A DNA stretch of 64,000 bases, from contig SCFE01000055.1 of the NCBI GenBank assembly GCA_004352715.1, positions 767,273-831,272 of the forward strand, given 5' to 3'. Positions 24,633 to 39,190 of this stretch are shown here, piece by piece. Below the pieces are notes generated by a model. It saw only the letters and a program-made list of their open reading frames with translations, had not been told where the DNA came from and did not search any database. A program made the translations under genes and the position numbers. The stretch is from Hofstenia miamia (Eukaryota; Xenacoelomorpha; Acoela). Each line of letters starts with the position of its first letter. Position 1 is the first letter of the stretch.

Positions 24633-26914
24633 TTAATTATATTTCACATATAAGAGAACTTCTGAGAGATATTGTAAAATTTCCTGTCTAAATTTTTAAA
24701 TGTTCATCATTTACAATTTGCTATGGATATAACAATTTAGCGGAAAAGATTTAATGCTGTACAGACATTTATTGAATTGTTTATTTAATCTTTGTCAATG
24801 TACAGCACAACTCGGAAGTTATTTTCAGCATCGACGTAATTTTTAAAGAAGTACGCCACAAATATTATGGATAGATGGAGTTTTAAAATATGAACAAATA
24901 AGATTTGTTCTTAGTGAAATCAAATTTTCAAGTTTCTACCAGATATTAATTCAGCATTGAAACACAGTATAAGCATCAGCTGCAATTAATAAAAGTATAT
25001 TTAAATTGGGTATATTCGAATTGTTAAATACATTTCTGGGAGTAATACTGTTTTAAGAAATGCCATTTCTTCCCGATGACGCCGTAAGTTCTCACCCACG
25101 CTTTACATTTATATAATTATTGCATCTTTAAGTTAGTTGGTGTCGGATAGCTTAAATGGAGGCCTAATTAAATTGTGCTAGTTTTGAATTGCAATTTTAT
25201 TTTAAGATCAAAGAATGCCATTGCAATTCTAAAGATTTGAAGCATTTCACTTGCATTTGAAATATTGATATGTATTTAATTATATTATACACTTTTAAAA
25301 CCAAATCACTTGATGTCCTTTTGCCTGAGATAATGCTGTCTTTGGAGTGTTATACTTCAGTGAATAAAGGATTGTCTCGGTTGGTGTCAAGGAAATGATA
25401 AACTTCATTTATGATTTCGTCTTTTTAAAGCTATCATCTTAGGTTTGAAACTTTCTTAGTTCTAAAATAAAATAAAATTATTTTACTTGAAACACTTAAA
25501 GCGCGCATGCCACAAATGAATAACAAACTTAAAAATTTTATTTAAGCCAAAATCATTTCATACAAGAGTAGTGTATTAAAAAACTCAAGAAAAACATATA
25601 GCAACATGTGAAAAATTTTCAATTGAACATACCTTAAATTTTCAAAAATACTTGATAAAGAGCTATTGCGAAGAATTTTTTTAATGACTTGGTACGATTG
25701 CTTTACAAACTTAAACTTTAATTTTACATTTATTACCCATACAAACATATCATTTTATAAATGTATAGCTTAGAGTTAGCAGATAGCTCAAATTGTTTCC
25801 AGCAAATTTTCGTAATTTCTACCACAAATTAAAAACCTTTACAATCGCAATTTTCTTGTTAGAAATGATCCAACATTATTTTACACCTGAGCAGGTTTCT
25901 ATAAAGCTTTGAATTTCTAAACACAGCTCCATGGTATTTTTAGAACACAGCATAATGAAGTTTGCAAATTAAATTATAAGAATATTGCAAATTAAAAAAC
26001 AAGCAATTTTTAATCTAAGAAAATGAATAATTTAATCGCCAATATTATTAGATTTTGCAGCTAGCAAATATCGCAATATCTTATATCATATTGACAACGG
26101 TAGATGGCGAATTTCAATATTTACAATAGATGGCGTAAAATACATTTTATATTATATTTTATAATATTGTTGAATGAAATATATTTGTATGTGAATATTA
26201 GGACAATTTTATAAAAGTTTTATTTCTTATAAATACATGCATACATATATATATTTCAATATAAATTGTTTTTAGACATCTGCAAAGCAGATAACCCTGA
26301 TTTAAAAAAAGTCCAAATGTCGTCTCCGCACTATTCAATTGCTGTAAATAGTATTTTTATAAGTGAATATAGACATTTGATTAAAATCATTAAAATCTCG
26401 CATTTTGCTATAGAAGTTTTGTTTCTAGAAGTAGGCAGCAACAGCTTCATTGTCAAACAATCTGCCAAAAGGTGTGCCAAGTAAACTTGCATGGTATTTT
26501 ACTACCAATTAATTTCATGAATTTATTGGCTTTAGTACATGTCTGGATCTTGAGATTAGATAGTTCTGTAGTACTGGAACCACAAATGAAGAACCTGGAA
26601 TCAAGTATTTCAGAATATTTATCATAATTTTTACCGATTTTGCCTAAATAAAAATTACATCAAATAAGGTAAAAAAAATAGTTGAACTAACTCCAATAGT
26701 ACTAAATTGGACTGAGTTCACGAAATTTCTGCTCCCCCAGAATTTAAAAATTAATTATTAACAGTCAAATCAAGAAATTAAATTTGTTGCAATAGAATGT
26801 AGAATAATATTTCTTTCTGAAAAGTACACAGGTATCATCAACATAAAGAAGGTAGTTATAAAGAAGTGAGAAAAACTGTTCAATTATGCATGAAAAGTAT
26901 TGTGGGACTTAGCT

Positions 26915-27010
26915 ACTAATAACAGGTGATGCCGGAAAAATATACTTGTGCAGCAAATTTCGGTCGGAGTAACTATGTTAACCAATTTACTTACTTCACA
27001 AAAGCCATTA
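26915..27010 (+). pseudogene. Possible broken Ig-domain exon fragment
   Basis: After an AG at about 26924-26925 (ACTAATAACAG) the sequence reads D-A-G-K in one frame. After a run of five A it continues in another frame as Y-T-C-A-A-N-F-G-R-S-N. With one A fewer the two halves would give the strand F motif DxGxYxCxAxNxxG of Ig domains. The acceptor is phase-1 compatible like the real Ig exons, but its pyrimidine tract is poor and no good donor or strand G follows. It could be a decayed duplicate exon, an exon with a homopolymer error, or coincidence. Confidence 0.3.
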
Positions 27011-27330
27011 AACCATGTTGTGTATGTAGCAAATGGTACTCATTAGGAAATGTAAACTGCTATTTGCAAATCATCATATCTCCTACAAGGAATTTTAAAT
27101 CCAAATATGGAATGCAGACATTGATTGCCATGTACTTAAATCACATATATGATCATATGAATTTATATAAATATAAATCTGACTCATATATATATGAAAT
27201 ACATATAAAAGATGATATATATAAAAGATGAGGTACAATATAAATCACATTGATGCTATGTGGTTAGGCTGGTGTCGGTGTTTTAATGTTTTGAAAACAC
27301 ACATTTTGAATTAAAATTTTTTCAAGGCGG

Positions 27331-27402
27331 CCTAGTACAAATGTAGTAGAACCTAGTACGTGCTTGGGCGTACTAGTACAGTCTAGTACATACTTAGTAG
27401 AG
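27331..27402. repeat. Local cluster of CTAGTAC heptamers
   Basis: CTAGTAC occurs four times (near 27332, 27353, 27373 and 27383) together with related TAGTAGA words within about 70 bases. Short degenerate repeat tract of unknown role. Confidence 0.45.
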
Positions 27403-29320
27403 TATAATAAGGAAAATATACCGAAATAATATCGAAAATCACATAAATAGATTTTAACCTTGGCAACGATATCTATGATTTACATAAACGAAGTTATATG
27501 TAATATAGATGTAAACATAAATATGCACAATCATTTATATGGCCATCATTGAATTCAGAAATAGAATACGTAACAAAATTATGAATAAGAACTATTATGA
27601 AAACTTTTGATCTGGCAATTATGTCATAAACATTTTGACATTTGGGATATCAAATGAACAGTGCATAGATGGTATTGGTGAACAAATTGGCGAAATTACT
27701 AAATCAATCAAAGACTGAAACTTTGCATAATCTACTTAACTCGAAATATTAACTGTAAAAATTACGAAATTATTTCTTATTGTTAAATAATTGGGCAAAC
27801 AAAGAAAGTATTTTGTTTCAATTAATTAATTTTAGTAAACATTTTGTAATTGCCTACTAAACAGGAATGATCAAAAAATGAGAAAATAAACAAGATCATG
27901 TACTAAATAAAGAAAATGATTTTTTGGCGTAATCTACACTTTCAAATTATTTACCTCAACCAAAAGAAACACTAAAAACAATTTTAAAAAGTCTATTCTT
28001 TAAGTTCTGAAAATAACATCATTATCAAGTAGAATTATACTCGACAGAAATTTTGGTGAAGATAATTGTCAAAATCAATCCCTTTGCTACACAATATTAT
28101 TTGAAGTTTAATTAAATTTTTGATAATAACGCTGAACTTTCCTATTAGGCGCCATTATTAATATTTCTGCGTAAGATGAAGTCTATGTCTAAAAGACGTA
28201 ACCATGACCCAAATAATTAATAGCTATGCAAATGAGCTCTTATGAGATTCAATCTATTCGTGTTTTCACAATTTTTACTAACGCTACTTTAACTCAATAA
28301 GTACTTATAAGTTGTTTTGAAATTTATATTAAAAGATATACATCTATAGGTAATTCGTTCCTTTCATGCTCTGTACATGAATAGTTTTGTTAATAGCTTA
28401 TTTTAAAATGTGTAAATATTAATTTTAGCATTATTGAAAATATATAACGATAAACAGAATATTTGACATATTTACTAAAAGACAAAGTATGCTGTTTTTG
28501 TGATTTAACGCTACCTCAACCTTTACGTTGAGCACTGGCTCTTAGAATTGTATTAATTCATTATCCATTTATTTAAGCTATTTCAAAATACATAGCATTT
28601 AGTGTTGAAATATATAAAAATATTCTAGATTTTAAAGAGCTTTTATCATCAAAGTCTCCCATTAGACTAATAGAATCCCATTGGACAAAAATTTTAAATT
28701 CGAAATTAATTGAATTGACCTGGATTAGGGCGAGTCGAATTACCCGATCAGGTTAAAAGCGCATTCTTGCCTTCTTTTCTATAAATCTAATAATTGGAAA
28801 TATTGAATCCAGCTGAAATTTTTTCTTCCCACTTTTGTTATTTGGGAAAACAATATTTATCTTTTATAAATACAGATAAGCGTGTTATAGTGACAGCTGA
28901 AAGAATAAGAATAAGTCAAGGAAGACGTTGTCTTTTCCCAAATGACAAAATATTGAAAGATTCCAATTTTTTCATGTCCATTTTATTAATGCGCATAACA
29001 TTTTCTTTGTTAACCGGGAAATGACTTTCATTTTCAGTCTAGAAATTCAATTTGTTTTAATTATAACAATTGTTGCAAATACTTATGAAATTTATTCATT
29101 TATGCAACAAATTAAAATCAGTTTATTAGCAATTTAATTGAGTGGAGCAATATTTAATCTTCAAAACGCCTATTAATGTCAATGCCTTTTTGATTTTTTA
29201 ATTCTTGTAAACGTTTTCTATTTGAGTAAAGTATTATTTTTTATAAAGCATTCCTTTAATTGTTACTAGAAAATATTTAATTTACTTTATGTCAAGGCTT
29301 AGAACGTAGTGTTGTTACAT

Positions 29321-29369
29321 TAGCTATCAAATTAGTGGACGTTAGATGGTCCACTAGTGGCTACTGATA
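29321..29369. repeat. Imperfect hairpin (AGTGGAC/GTCCACT)
   Basis: The inner stem AGTGGAC...GTCCACT has an 8-base loop and continues outward as CTATCA against TGATAG with mismatches. A small inverted repeat, possibly a decayed MITE tip; function unknown. Confidence 0.4.
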
Positions 29370-31155
29370 GTTTTATTTTCATGAAATTTTATTCATCTAT
29401 GACTTTTAAGTATATTTGACACTAATTTATCATATTCGATTTTATCACTCCAAAAACAGTATAATTTAGGCATATCGTAATTTTTGTAATTGCAAAAATT
29501 CATATAGATAAGCAATTACTTAATTATTTTTTAGTCAATTTTCAATAAGCATAATATTTATGAATAAATTATTCTAAAATGTTCGTAGCACTTATACACT
29601 ATAGCTGACAAAAAGATTTGAGTAAAATAAATTTTGAACTTCTAATTGCAATTTTTTAAAAAATTCAAGAAACATGTTAATATTAAAATTTTGATGAAGA
29701 TCATGGAATCTGTAGCTATAACACGTGTTGCTGTAATCAACACTATATCTTTTGGCAACAATACTCTAACTGTAATATAATGACACTTTGCAGTATTAAT
29801 GAAATATCAATAAAAGCTAAAAGGGTCACTACTGCCATTCACCTAGTACCTTTAGGCCTAGAAAAATACTCAAAAAATTATAGCATTCATTTACGATCAC
29901 TCTTAAATAATAACGTACCATTTTTTAACAAAAACTTTAATTCTCAACTTACACGAATTCCGAACACTAAAAATCTTTCGTCGTTTTAGAAATTGCAAGA
30001 ACTTACGTCTTTCATATGGTCCATTTTTTTGTATTTAGTTTTATGGTATTTTTAAGATAGTGTAAAAATGTTTTATAGCCCTTTTAATCAACTCTAAGTA
30101 TGATTAAAATTTTTTCTTAACTCTAAAATTTATTCAAGAAAACGGCATCATTTGAAGGATGATACGAGATTCTTTGTTATATTTACATGCAGAAATTTAA
30201 ATTTTAGATGAATGTTCTAATCCAGAAATGTCAAAACCCATTTCTGAGAAAATGATGTTACAAAATTAGTTGACTTCTCTCCGCCTTTTCTCCGCAATTT
30301 TTGTCAGACTGATAGTATTATACTTTATTCCTTAGGCAATTGATGTGGAATTGCTTTAAATATTTATATTCAAAATTTACTTAAACCTAATGTGACACGT
30401 GAAGACATTAATGGATTTGTCACCAAGAATGGCAACCATTTCCTAAAGTAAATTAATTTATTTGAACGAGGTAGCAAACTGGTGATAGTAATCTCGATAT
30501 TAGAGCATAGGTGAATGAGAAATTGACATAAATTGCACAAGAGACATTTATAACACAGACACCAAGAGCTTCCATACCACTTTGATGTTTTGCACGATAT
30601 AAATCGTTATCAAGGGAAATCTCAGAAAGCCCTTGAATTTTATTTTTCTTTGCAAATTTAGAACCAACCAGGAGATTTACGCCTACTATAAAAACCACAA
30701 AATTTTTAATTTCAATAGTTATAGCTTTGATCTGAGATTGGCAAAATTATCGCCCCAATCCTAAACTGAAAATTTAAAACTAGAATTTAAGCAATTATTA
30801 GTTACTTTTCAAAATTATTGTAGTATTTATATAGCCATTAAACGGTTGAATAACCACATTTCTTATATTAAATTAAACCTAGACAATGAACAATATCAAA
30901 TGTTAAATTTTTTTCAAATTATAATCTCTTTTCATTGTAAGTTACTCTTTCATGCATAAATGTCATGGGCATTTCATTTAGGAGGTAAGCCCATACAACC
31001 GGAATAAATACCATTTAAAAAGCGTGGCTTCCCAAAATTTTAAATCTGTCCAAATATAAGTACATATTTTTTGTAGAATTCATTATAATAATTAAACTAA
31101 AATACGTGCAAGCACATTGTTCCAAATATTTACGGCAATGAGCATTTAAAATTTC

Positions 31156-31165
31156 TATATATATA

Positions 31166-31225
<60 letters not shown>
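31156..31225. repeat. (TA)n microsatellite
   Basis: TA array of about 70 bases with one TC interruption near the left side. Confidence 0.97.
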
Positions 31226-31226
<1 letters not shown>

Positions 31227-34200
31227 AATTTTACCATTCATCTCAGAAAATTTCTGCTGAAACCTTGCCAAAATATTTACCACATTAAAAATATTGAGAA
31301 GCATCTTTCTACTGTCAGCAGTCAACGACATCTACAGTATCAGACAATTTTATGTCATTGACTATAAATAACAATTACACCTATTATTTTATCAGGACTT
31401 CTTTAAATCATCATAGCTGAAGCCTTAAATTAGCGCTAACACATATGTTAGTGTGATTCCGTAACGTAAAACAGCTTAGAATATGTCTTGTATTCCAAAC
31501 TATGAGCTAATCTTTTCTATATTGTATTGTAGAGGTCATTAGGTAAATTTGCCCAAAAATTATAGTCAAAATTCTAAAGTGCTTAAATTAATCAAAGTAA
31601 TTGTTTGCTGAGTTACCTATAATCCCAATGAAAAAAATATATGAACCTTATTGCGTTGAACTTTTGACATAGTGCTGCCGTGTGATACTGGCAGTTCTAA
31701 TTAAATTTGTTGGATCTGACTATAAATATATTGAAAAAACTTTATTATTCGTTAACGTCTTTCTTAAAATGTCTACAATGTGTATTTTTATAAAATACCC
31801 TTTACGAAAATATTTTAATATCACTTGTATATATCACTTCTGTCACTTTCTCATGAAAGCAAATTGAATTTTAATGTTAGATAAAATATAAAAAAGAAAT
31901 ATAAACGTATACCAAGTGCGCAGATTTGACGTCATTTACATAATAAAAGCTTTTAAAATTTCGATGTTTTATTTTTAATGTTAACAATAATAGTTTTGCG
32001 CAAACAGCCTTAACTTTGCTCCAAAACATTGGCATAAGAGTACAAATTTATATTTTTTAATTTTATCAAATAGACATTTAACAAAAACGCAATTGCAATT
32101 TAAGCTGAAGTATTGATTTTATTTTTCACTAAAATGGGCATCAAGAACAAATTTATACTTAGATACTCTTAAAAACATTCGCAAATCGATAGCAATCTGA
32201 TGGAAAATTATATACAAGCTAATATCGCTTCGTTGCGCCACCTATCTATTTATTCCAAAATTTAATCTGCCACTAGGATTACAAAGCGATGCGTAGTAGA
32301 GACGTAAAACCATTGGTAAATATATTTTCACATAATAGCTTTGTTTGGCTATTTGTGAATTTTAATACTGTGTGAAATGAAACTCAAGTTATTAAGTCAC
32401 ACGTGCCAATTGCTTTAACGTTTAATTGCCTTGATGCACTAGCTTTTGAACAGAATTCTCCGAGGATTAGCAGTGTGCATTTTTGGATTTATTTCGAGAC
32501 ATTGTTATGGGGCATACAATTTCAGTGGAAAAAGATGGTAAGTACTTTTATTATCTGCTAGTTTTTAGCATAACTTGCATTTTTTCGACAATTTCCATAG
32601 CATTTTACAATTTTTATTTGAATTGCTGCAATAGAAATTTGTGTAAATTCAATTATATGTCTTTTGTTATTTTTGACATTGGTAAATGCAAATTTATAAT
32701 AGGAAATTTACTACCACTGAGCTCAACTGTGACATCACTAAGAATTTCCCCAAAATTGAAAATGGCCTGGCAGGTTTTCTCTATATGGTATTCAATTATA
32801 TGTTAAAACAAGGACTTTTAAAGATCAAACGACCATTTAATTAGTTTATTTTCGTTTGAGCATCCGCACAGTAATTTGTCGGGTATTCTTTTCTTTCAAT
32901 TGGCAAACAAATGATTTCTGATATTTTTTAAGAAATTAATTGAGAAAATATCCTGAATACTTCACTGGTAGATCGATAACGAGAAAACGGTTATTTTTCA
33001 TTATTTCTAACAATGTGAATTCCATTTCAGTGTTGAAATTGATTTTATCAGTTCTGCCCTATTAAGATTTCTACGTGAGCCTAGATTTTCGCTTTATGAC
33101 CTTCAGTAATTAACATCGATATTTTTTATTTTTTAGTCATTTAAAAAAGCTTGAGATCTTTGTAATTTTTATCTTTATAATGGAAATCTCCAGAAATAAA
33201 TTGGTTTCATATCACACTCCAAGTTTGAGTAAGATTAAAAATGCCATATCTTAATTGCAAATTACGCTTAGAATTATAGTAATCAAGCCTCAACTTGCAT
33301 CTGCACATTTCAATATTTCAATTTCTATATGTGTTAATAAATGTTCTGCTTATAAATCAACATTTTCAAAAATTAATTAAAAATTCTTTAGGCAGTTATA
33401 TCTCGTTACATCTTAATGCTTTTTCATATATCAGACACTTCGCAAGTCTTAGATTTTGTTCAAAATGTGACATCAATGCTCTAAGCAAGGTTAGAACATG
33501 TCCATCCATTCATAATATTGCTTAGTGGTAGTCAGACATTTCAAGAATAGACTAACTATTGGGTTGTGAACATTTAAACATGGTGTTTTGCAAGCATCTT
33601 TAAATATTAGTAAATAATCACTTTTCAAGTAAAAAGACTTCTGATTACTCATAATGGACTATGTTATAATGAATGCAGGCAGATATTACTTTTCTTTTAT
33701 ATATTTAGTAGCTATCCATAAAACTGAAAATTAGGTAAAGCAGATGCTGACCCGATTTCTCACTCTACATAAGAGCAATCTGTGTTGCAAAATATAGAAA
33801 TTGCCCTTGTTTCACTAACACATGCCGAGGAAATATCAAATCCAGAGATTTTCTGCATAAATTTCTTTTCGAGTTGGAACCATATTTCACCCAGGTGTAT
33901 GACAATAGACATTAATAGAAATGTATTCCACGAAATGCCAGCATATTTTCCTATCTAGATCGAATGAGAGTGCAGGCAGCAACAATCAAGGCCTAATCTA
34001 GGTACTTAAATTTTTAAAGACTTGTTTGATAATGATTTGTATCATAATGAAAATGTAAAGACACTTCATAACAACCAATAAAATTGCAACTTTCGATTAC
34101 ACAAAAGATTATTCTCAACCAAATTCGATGATGCACTGTTAAAGATCCAGTAATGCATTATTAAATTATTAGTAATATGCATTATTAAATAAAATAGCTT

Positions 34201-36094
34201 TCGCAAATCTTTTTGTCATAGAAAGTTTAAACAAAAGCTCGTTACCAATCTTTTGAAATTTCCTAAGCAGATAAACAAAATCTGATTATTTATGTATAAT
34301 CCGTTTTTAGAAATCATTTTTTGAAGAACTGTATGAATGAGAACTTTTATTGAAATTTTTCCACACTGTATATAACATTACACCAGCTTTATTGCTAACG
34401 TAAAACCTTAATTGAAATAACTCTATATGTTAGTTAAGTAAAATTTTAAAAAAATCAATTTTTTTAATATTTAGTAATATTCTTATATAAATTTATTTAA
34501 GATAATTCTACATTAAGTATTAGAGGAAATGGAGAAGCCTCACATTCATATAATAATATTAATGCCTAATTAATTCAGGTTAATGGCTCCTTGGAGAAAT
34601 TTAGGTGTGCATTCCCACTAAGCATTTTATACAACTCAATCCACAATTTTGGGGCAACGCATTACCAGAACACTAAAATATCAACTGCTAATGGTAGTTA
34701 ATGTATAGACACAAAAATTTTAATTCGAATTTATAAAACTGCCGTTCATTCACAAAATATAGCGAAACATAATCACCCTCTAAGACATTCAATGAGCTAT
34801 AAATTTCACAATATTCTGTTTTTATAGGCCTAGTCGAGATATTGATGCCAATGCAATCTACCGTTCGCATATATAACGCGCAGTTAATGATTAATTTTCG
34901 TTTGGGGTAATATTTCTATTTCGAACTTTGTTACTGTGTCCTTATCAGTTTTATTAATGAGTGTTCATATAACTGACATTTAAACTCTGAAATAATATGC
35001 AAACATATTTGAACAAAGTGAAATTCATTATTGCTCTGAGAATGCCTTAATTAGCTAAGGAAATAATTTGGATAACTTATGGGCATTGCGATGGACATTT
35101 CTACAAACGAATGCAAACAATACTAATTTGGCTATAAATATCGTTGTTTTCAATTAATAAAACAAAATTTTAAGTTATTCCGCGTCTATGGCATAGGCTT
35201 CTATGTAATCAAGTGTGAACGAAGCAAGAGACTGAGGTAAAACCAGAATATTTATGACTAAGATATCGTTTGGGTATCACTAATAAAGCAAACTTAACAA
35301 ACTATCGCATCTGTTTCCTCAGCAGTAAAAATAATAATCCAGCAAAGATTGTCTTATCTTCCAGAGAAAGTTGGGAGGTTTTCAAACAAAATATTTATCA
35401 AGCAGTTATTGATTTGTTTGTAAATAATGTACCAGAGTTAAAAATCTTCTCACAAAAATAATTACGGTTCAGATCAGACTTGTGAAATTTTTTGAAGCGC
35501 CCACATTTGTAGTTGGTGAGAAATCAAAAGAAAAACACAGCTTGAGGTTTTTATATCCCTTCTCAAAATAGGTAGTCTTTATATTACATTAATATTGTTG
35601 TTTCCGAAATTGATAAGCACTTTGCACGGCATGTGAACTTTTTCTTTGATCTGAATTTGCACTTATGTGTTAACACAAACGCCAGCAGAATATAACGCTA
35701 GTATAGAATCATATGGTTATTCCAATAAAAGTATTGTCCTTTTAATTTTTAATAACGCTTCTCTTTATTTTCAATATTTATTCATGAATCGAGTTGACTA
35801 AATTTATTTAACTGAGGACACTTTTAACTCTTAAATAGTACAAACCTAAATGAAATGCGGCGGCTTAATTTTCTTGATTTTCAAGTCAGAAAAATTTTAA
35901 ATGCACTTAGTTCAGTTGTAGCAATTGCTTCGAAAAATTATTTCCCAAAGATATTGAAGAGTTTTCCAATAGATAAGTGTTTGATAGGCTACCAAAAGCT
36001 GCAATTTATTTACATTTTTTGAGCAATATTGTTATGCAGGACGTAATGAAATCGACATTTCGTTTGAGAAGTGAAGACTATATTCATAATCTGT

Positions 36095-36162
36095 TTAACA
36101 GATCTGTTAACAGTTTTGTTAAAAAACTATATAAATAAACTTTAAAATCAGTTAACAGATCT
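36095..36162. repeat. Perfect 16-base palindrome with a nearby half copy
   Basis: TTAACAGATCTGTTAA (36095-36110) is a perfect palindrome. GTTAACAGATCT recurs about 55 bases on. This could be a transcription-factor-type dyad or a repeat relic. Confidence 0.4.
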
Positions 36163-39100
36163 ACTCAACCGTTCTGTTATATTATTGCTATAATTAACCA
36201 TTTTTCGTAGTTTGTGAAGCGCCACGAATTTTGCTTTCTTTTTTCAAAAGATAGGGTGGCTTTCGTAAGAGAATTTTAGCATTATAAGGTACAATTTTTG
36301 TCTTTCTTTTCTGTTATTCTACAAAATTTAGTAGGAAATCTTTTAAACACATCGGTTAAATAAAGGTATTCTAGTTTCTGTTAAACTTAATAACTTTGTC
36401 AACACTGCGTTTGAGCCCATTCAACAATTTGGTTTTAATTGCTTCAGATCATAAGAAATATCAAAGTTAAACCTAATTTTCTGAGAAAGTTAGCGAGGTA
36501 TTAAAAGATGAAAGGAAAATTTAATAACTACTTATCCAGCTAAAACAGGGGAACAGCAGGTAGGAGTAAATTTTATTTTTTTATTAAAGTTTGCATAGTC
36601 TTAGTTGTTATTACGAGTAGAATTTCACTAATGATAAACCTTAGAATTTAACAAATGTTTAATGAATTTTAATAAATAGTAGTAGTAGTAAAGTAGTAAA
36701 TAAAATAATAATTTTGATAGCGTCAATGAGAAAAAAAGTAATTAATAAACCTTAATTGAATGATTGCATCTATGAGTCCTTATAATTGCAAATTAATTAA
36801 TGAGTACATAATATATTCATATCAAATTTGTTACATATATCCAAGAAAATAATCTTAAATTGATGTTAACTTTTATGTGGTTTTCCAACTTTTCTAAGTA
36901 CAGGCATATTGAGGAATAACTAATTTATTGGTAAAATCCATGTTTTATTTTTGATTGAGTGTAATAAATAATCATTGATATGAAATTGCACTAGGCATGT
37001 ACAACTTCTTTTTCATTCGCTCATAACGATTTCCTTTGGAAACTATAAAGAACAACAAATATTTAATAAAATTAATACAATATACTATTTTCAAAGAATC
37101 TCTAGGATTTCTTAGCATTTAAATCTCATTTTAAGAGAAGACAAGGCTACGTTTCATTTTCATTCTAGCTATACATAACACTACATCTAGATTAAATTAG
37201 AAATTTTATCTATCTGAATTATAGTTCACTGAATGCAATGTAAGTACTAGATTACCTTATTTGATTTTTGTCTATCTTCTCAGTTCTTAAATTTTTATTT
37301 TGATGAAAAAAAATATATATATTTAAAAGTGCAATATGACTTTGATTTTTTGGAAGGTTCTTCCATTTGAAGGTACATTATTCCGTCTATTACATTAATT
37401 TTTGATAAAATCAACAATTTTTTGTTCAGATTAGATTATTAAGAATTAAACGGGAAATCGTTTGAGTAAATTTAACATGAATCAGTATCAGGATCCCTGA
37501 TGTAAGTTGTCGCGATATCAGACAGCTGCTGCATTGTTGTGTTCGCAGACGTATGAAGCTACGGTCATTCTCACTGAACGACTGTCACTGATTGAGCAGA
37601 TAGTTTTCAACTCATAAAAGCTTCTGCCATTTCAAATCTGACAATTACTTAAGGCATCAGCGTCAATTTAATGGATCCTTTATTCACACATTCGATTAAA
37701 CGATCCTGTCATTAAACACTTTCTTTGTTTCCAACTTTCTCCCGCACTTTGTTATAGTTTCTTTTCTCTAATTGCGCAGCTAATAAAACATTAAAGCACA
37801 ACTGTTTACAAAAATTTTGAATTCTAGCATAGAAAATTGGGGTAGGAGTGACAAAATCAGAAGAACGTAGTTTAACCATTTCAAGTTGTCAAAACCCAAT
37901 GGCCTAGTTTATTTTAATGAGTATTATAGGTGTTGCTATTTATTTAATTTGTTTTCTACTAAATGTGACAATTACCTTCCAAAAAATATTTTACCATCTC
38001 CAAAAACCAATTTTTTCACATATCATAATATAATTGATACGTTATTTTAATATTGTTGTACATGATAGAGAAATTCAATTATAAAAAAATATGTATAAAC
38101 TTATCATCCAAACGGAAAAAACAAATAATGAATTCATAATGATAAATTATTTCAAGGGGATAAATAAATAATACATTTGAATTGAGGGAATATGTTAGAT
38201 CTTGAATAGCTTAGAAAAAGTTTTTCCTTGTCTACAAGTAACAGATGTTAAGCTTAGGATCAATGAATGGTCTATAGAAATGATTTCAAACAACCATGTT
38301 TCATTATAAGTTATCAAAATTGTTCAGAGGTTGCCAACATTTCAAAAAACCTTCAAATTAAATATAATATACTTCGTGCACTCAAGTTTGGTGTTTCAGT
38401 ATTTTAGCTTTGCTTGAGTTCGTGGGTGATGTCAACATTAGACCACATTGACATCTGAGTCTTTATGCAGCCAATGTATTTTTTATTGTTAAACCAATTA
38501 CTACAAATAATGTTGAAAGTTCGAAATTTATACATCATATTTGCTACTTGTCATTGAATTTCGAATTCAGTATGGGTATCGCGGGAAAAAAAGCTTGGAG
38601 GCCTCGACTTATTCAAGATCATCAGAATTGCAAATGCGTTTAAGGAATTGTTTCACATAATGCTTGCATCCATTACTGCTTCAGATTTATTGGGATTATC
38701 AATTTGAATTCTGGAGTGGCATTACTTCTTTCCACTTATTCATTAAGATATTTTCTAAGGCTTTTGAAGCATTTCAAATATAATCTAGTTATTTTTGGAA
38801 AAATCCATTCCTCTTTGCTCAACTGATTGCTTTTATTCACATTCTATTATGATTTTAGAGTCCATTTTACTTAGGTGTGATCAATGAACAATCAATGCTA
38901 ATGAATTTTTAAAAACTATTCTCTTAAGCTTAATTTATTTAGACTTGCTGAGTTCTTATGTCATTAATAATTTGCTATTTTTTTAATATCATGAAACCAT
39001 TTACTGAAGCAGAAGTAAGTTTAGTAATTCCCGATGAATATTTCAGCAAGACATTCAATTGAAGGCTTCATCTTTGTTAATCCGTTTTAAAAGTGCTAAG

Positions 39101-39190
39101 GAGACTGCAATTTTATATTGCAGATGGAAAAAGTTTAATAAGCATTCTGAAGGTATCTTGGAATTACCCAATCTAAGGAACATCTACATC

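Noticed and set aside
32455-32537. Possible small exon ending GAAAAAGATG|GTAAGT
   Set aside because: The donor is good and an acceptor-like AG is near. But no frame gives an Ig-like or other recognisable peptide in phase 1 (the phase-1 reading hits a stop), and exons a and b join without it.
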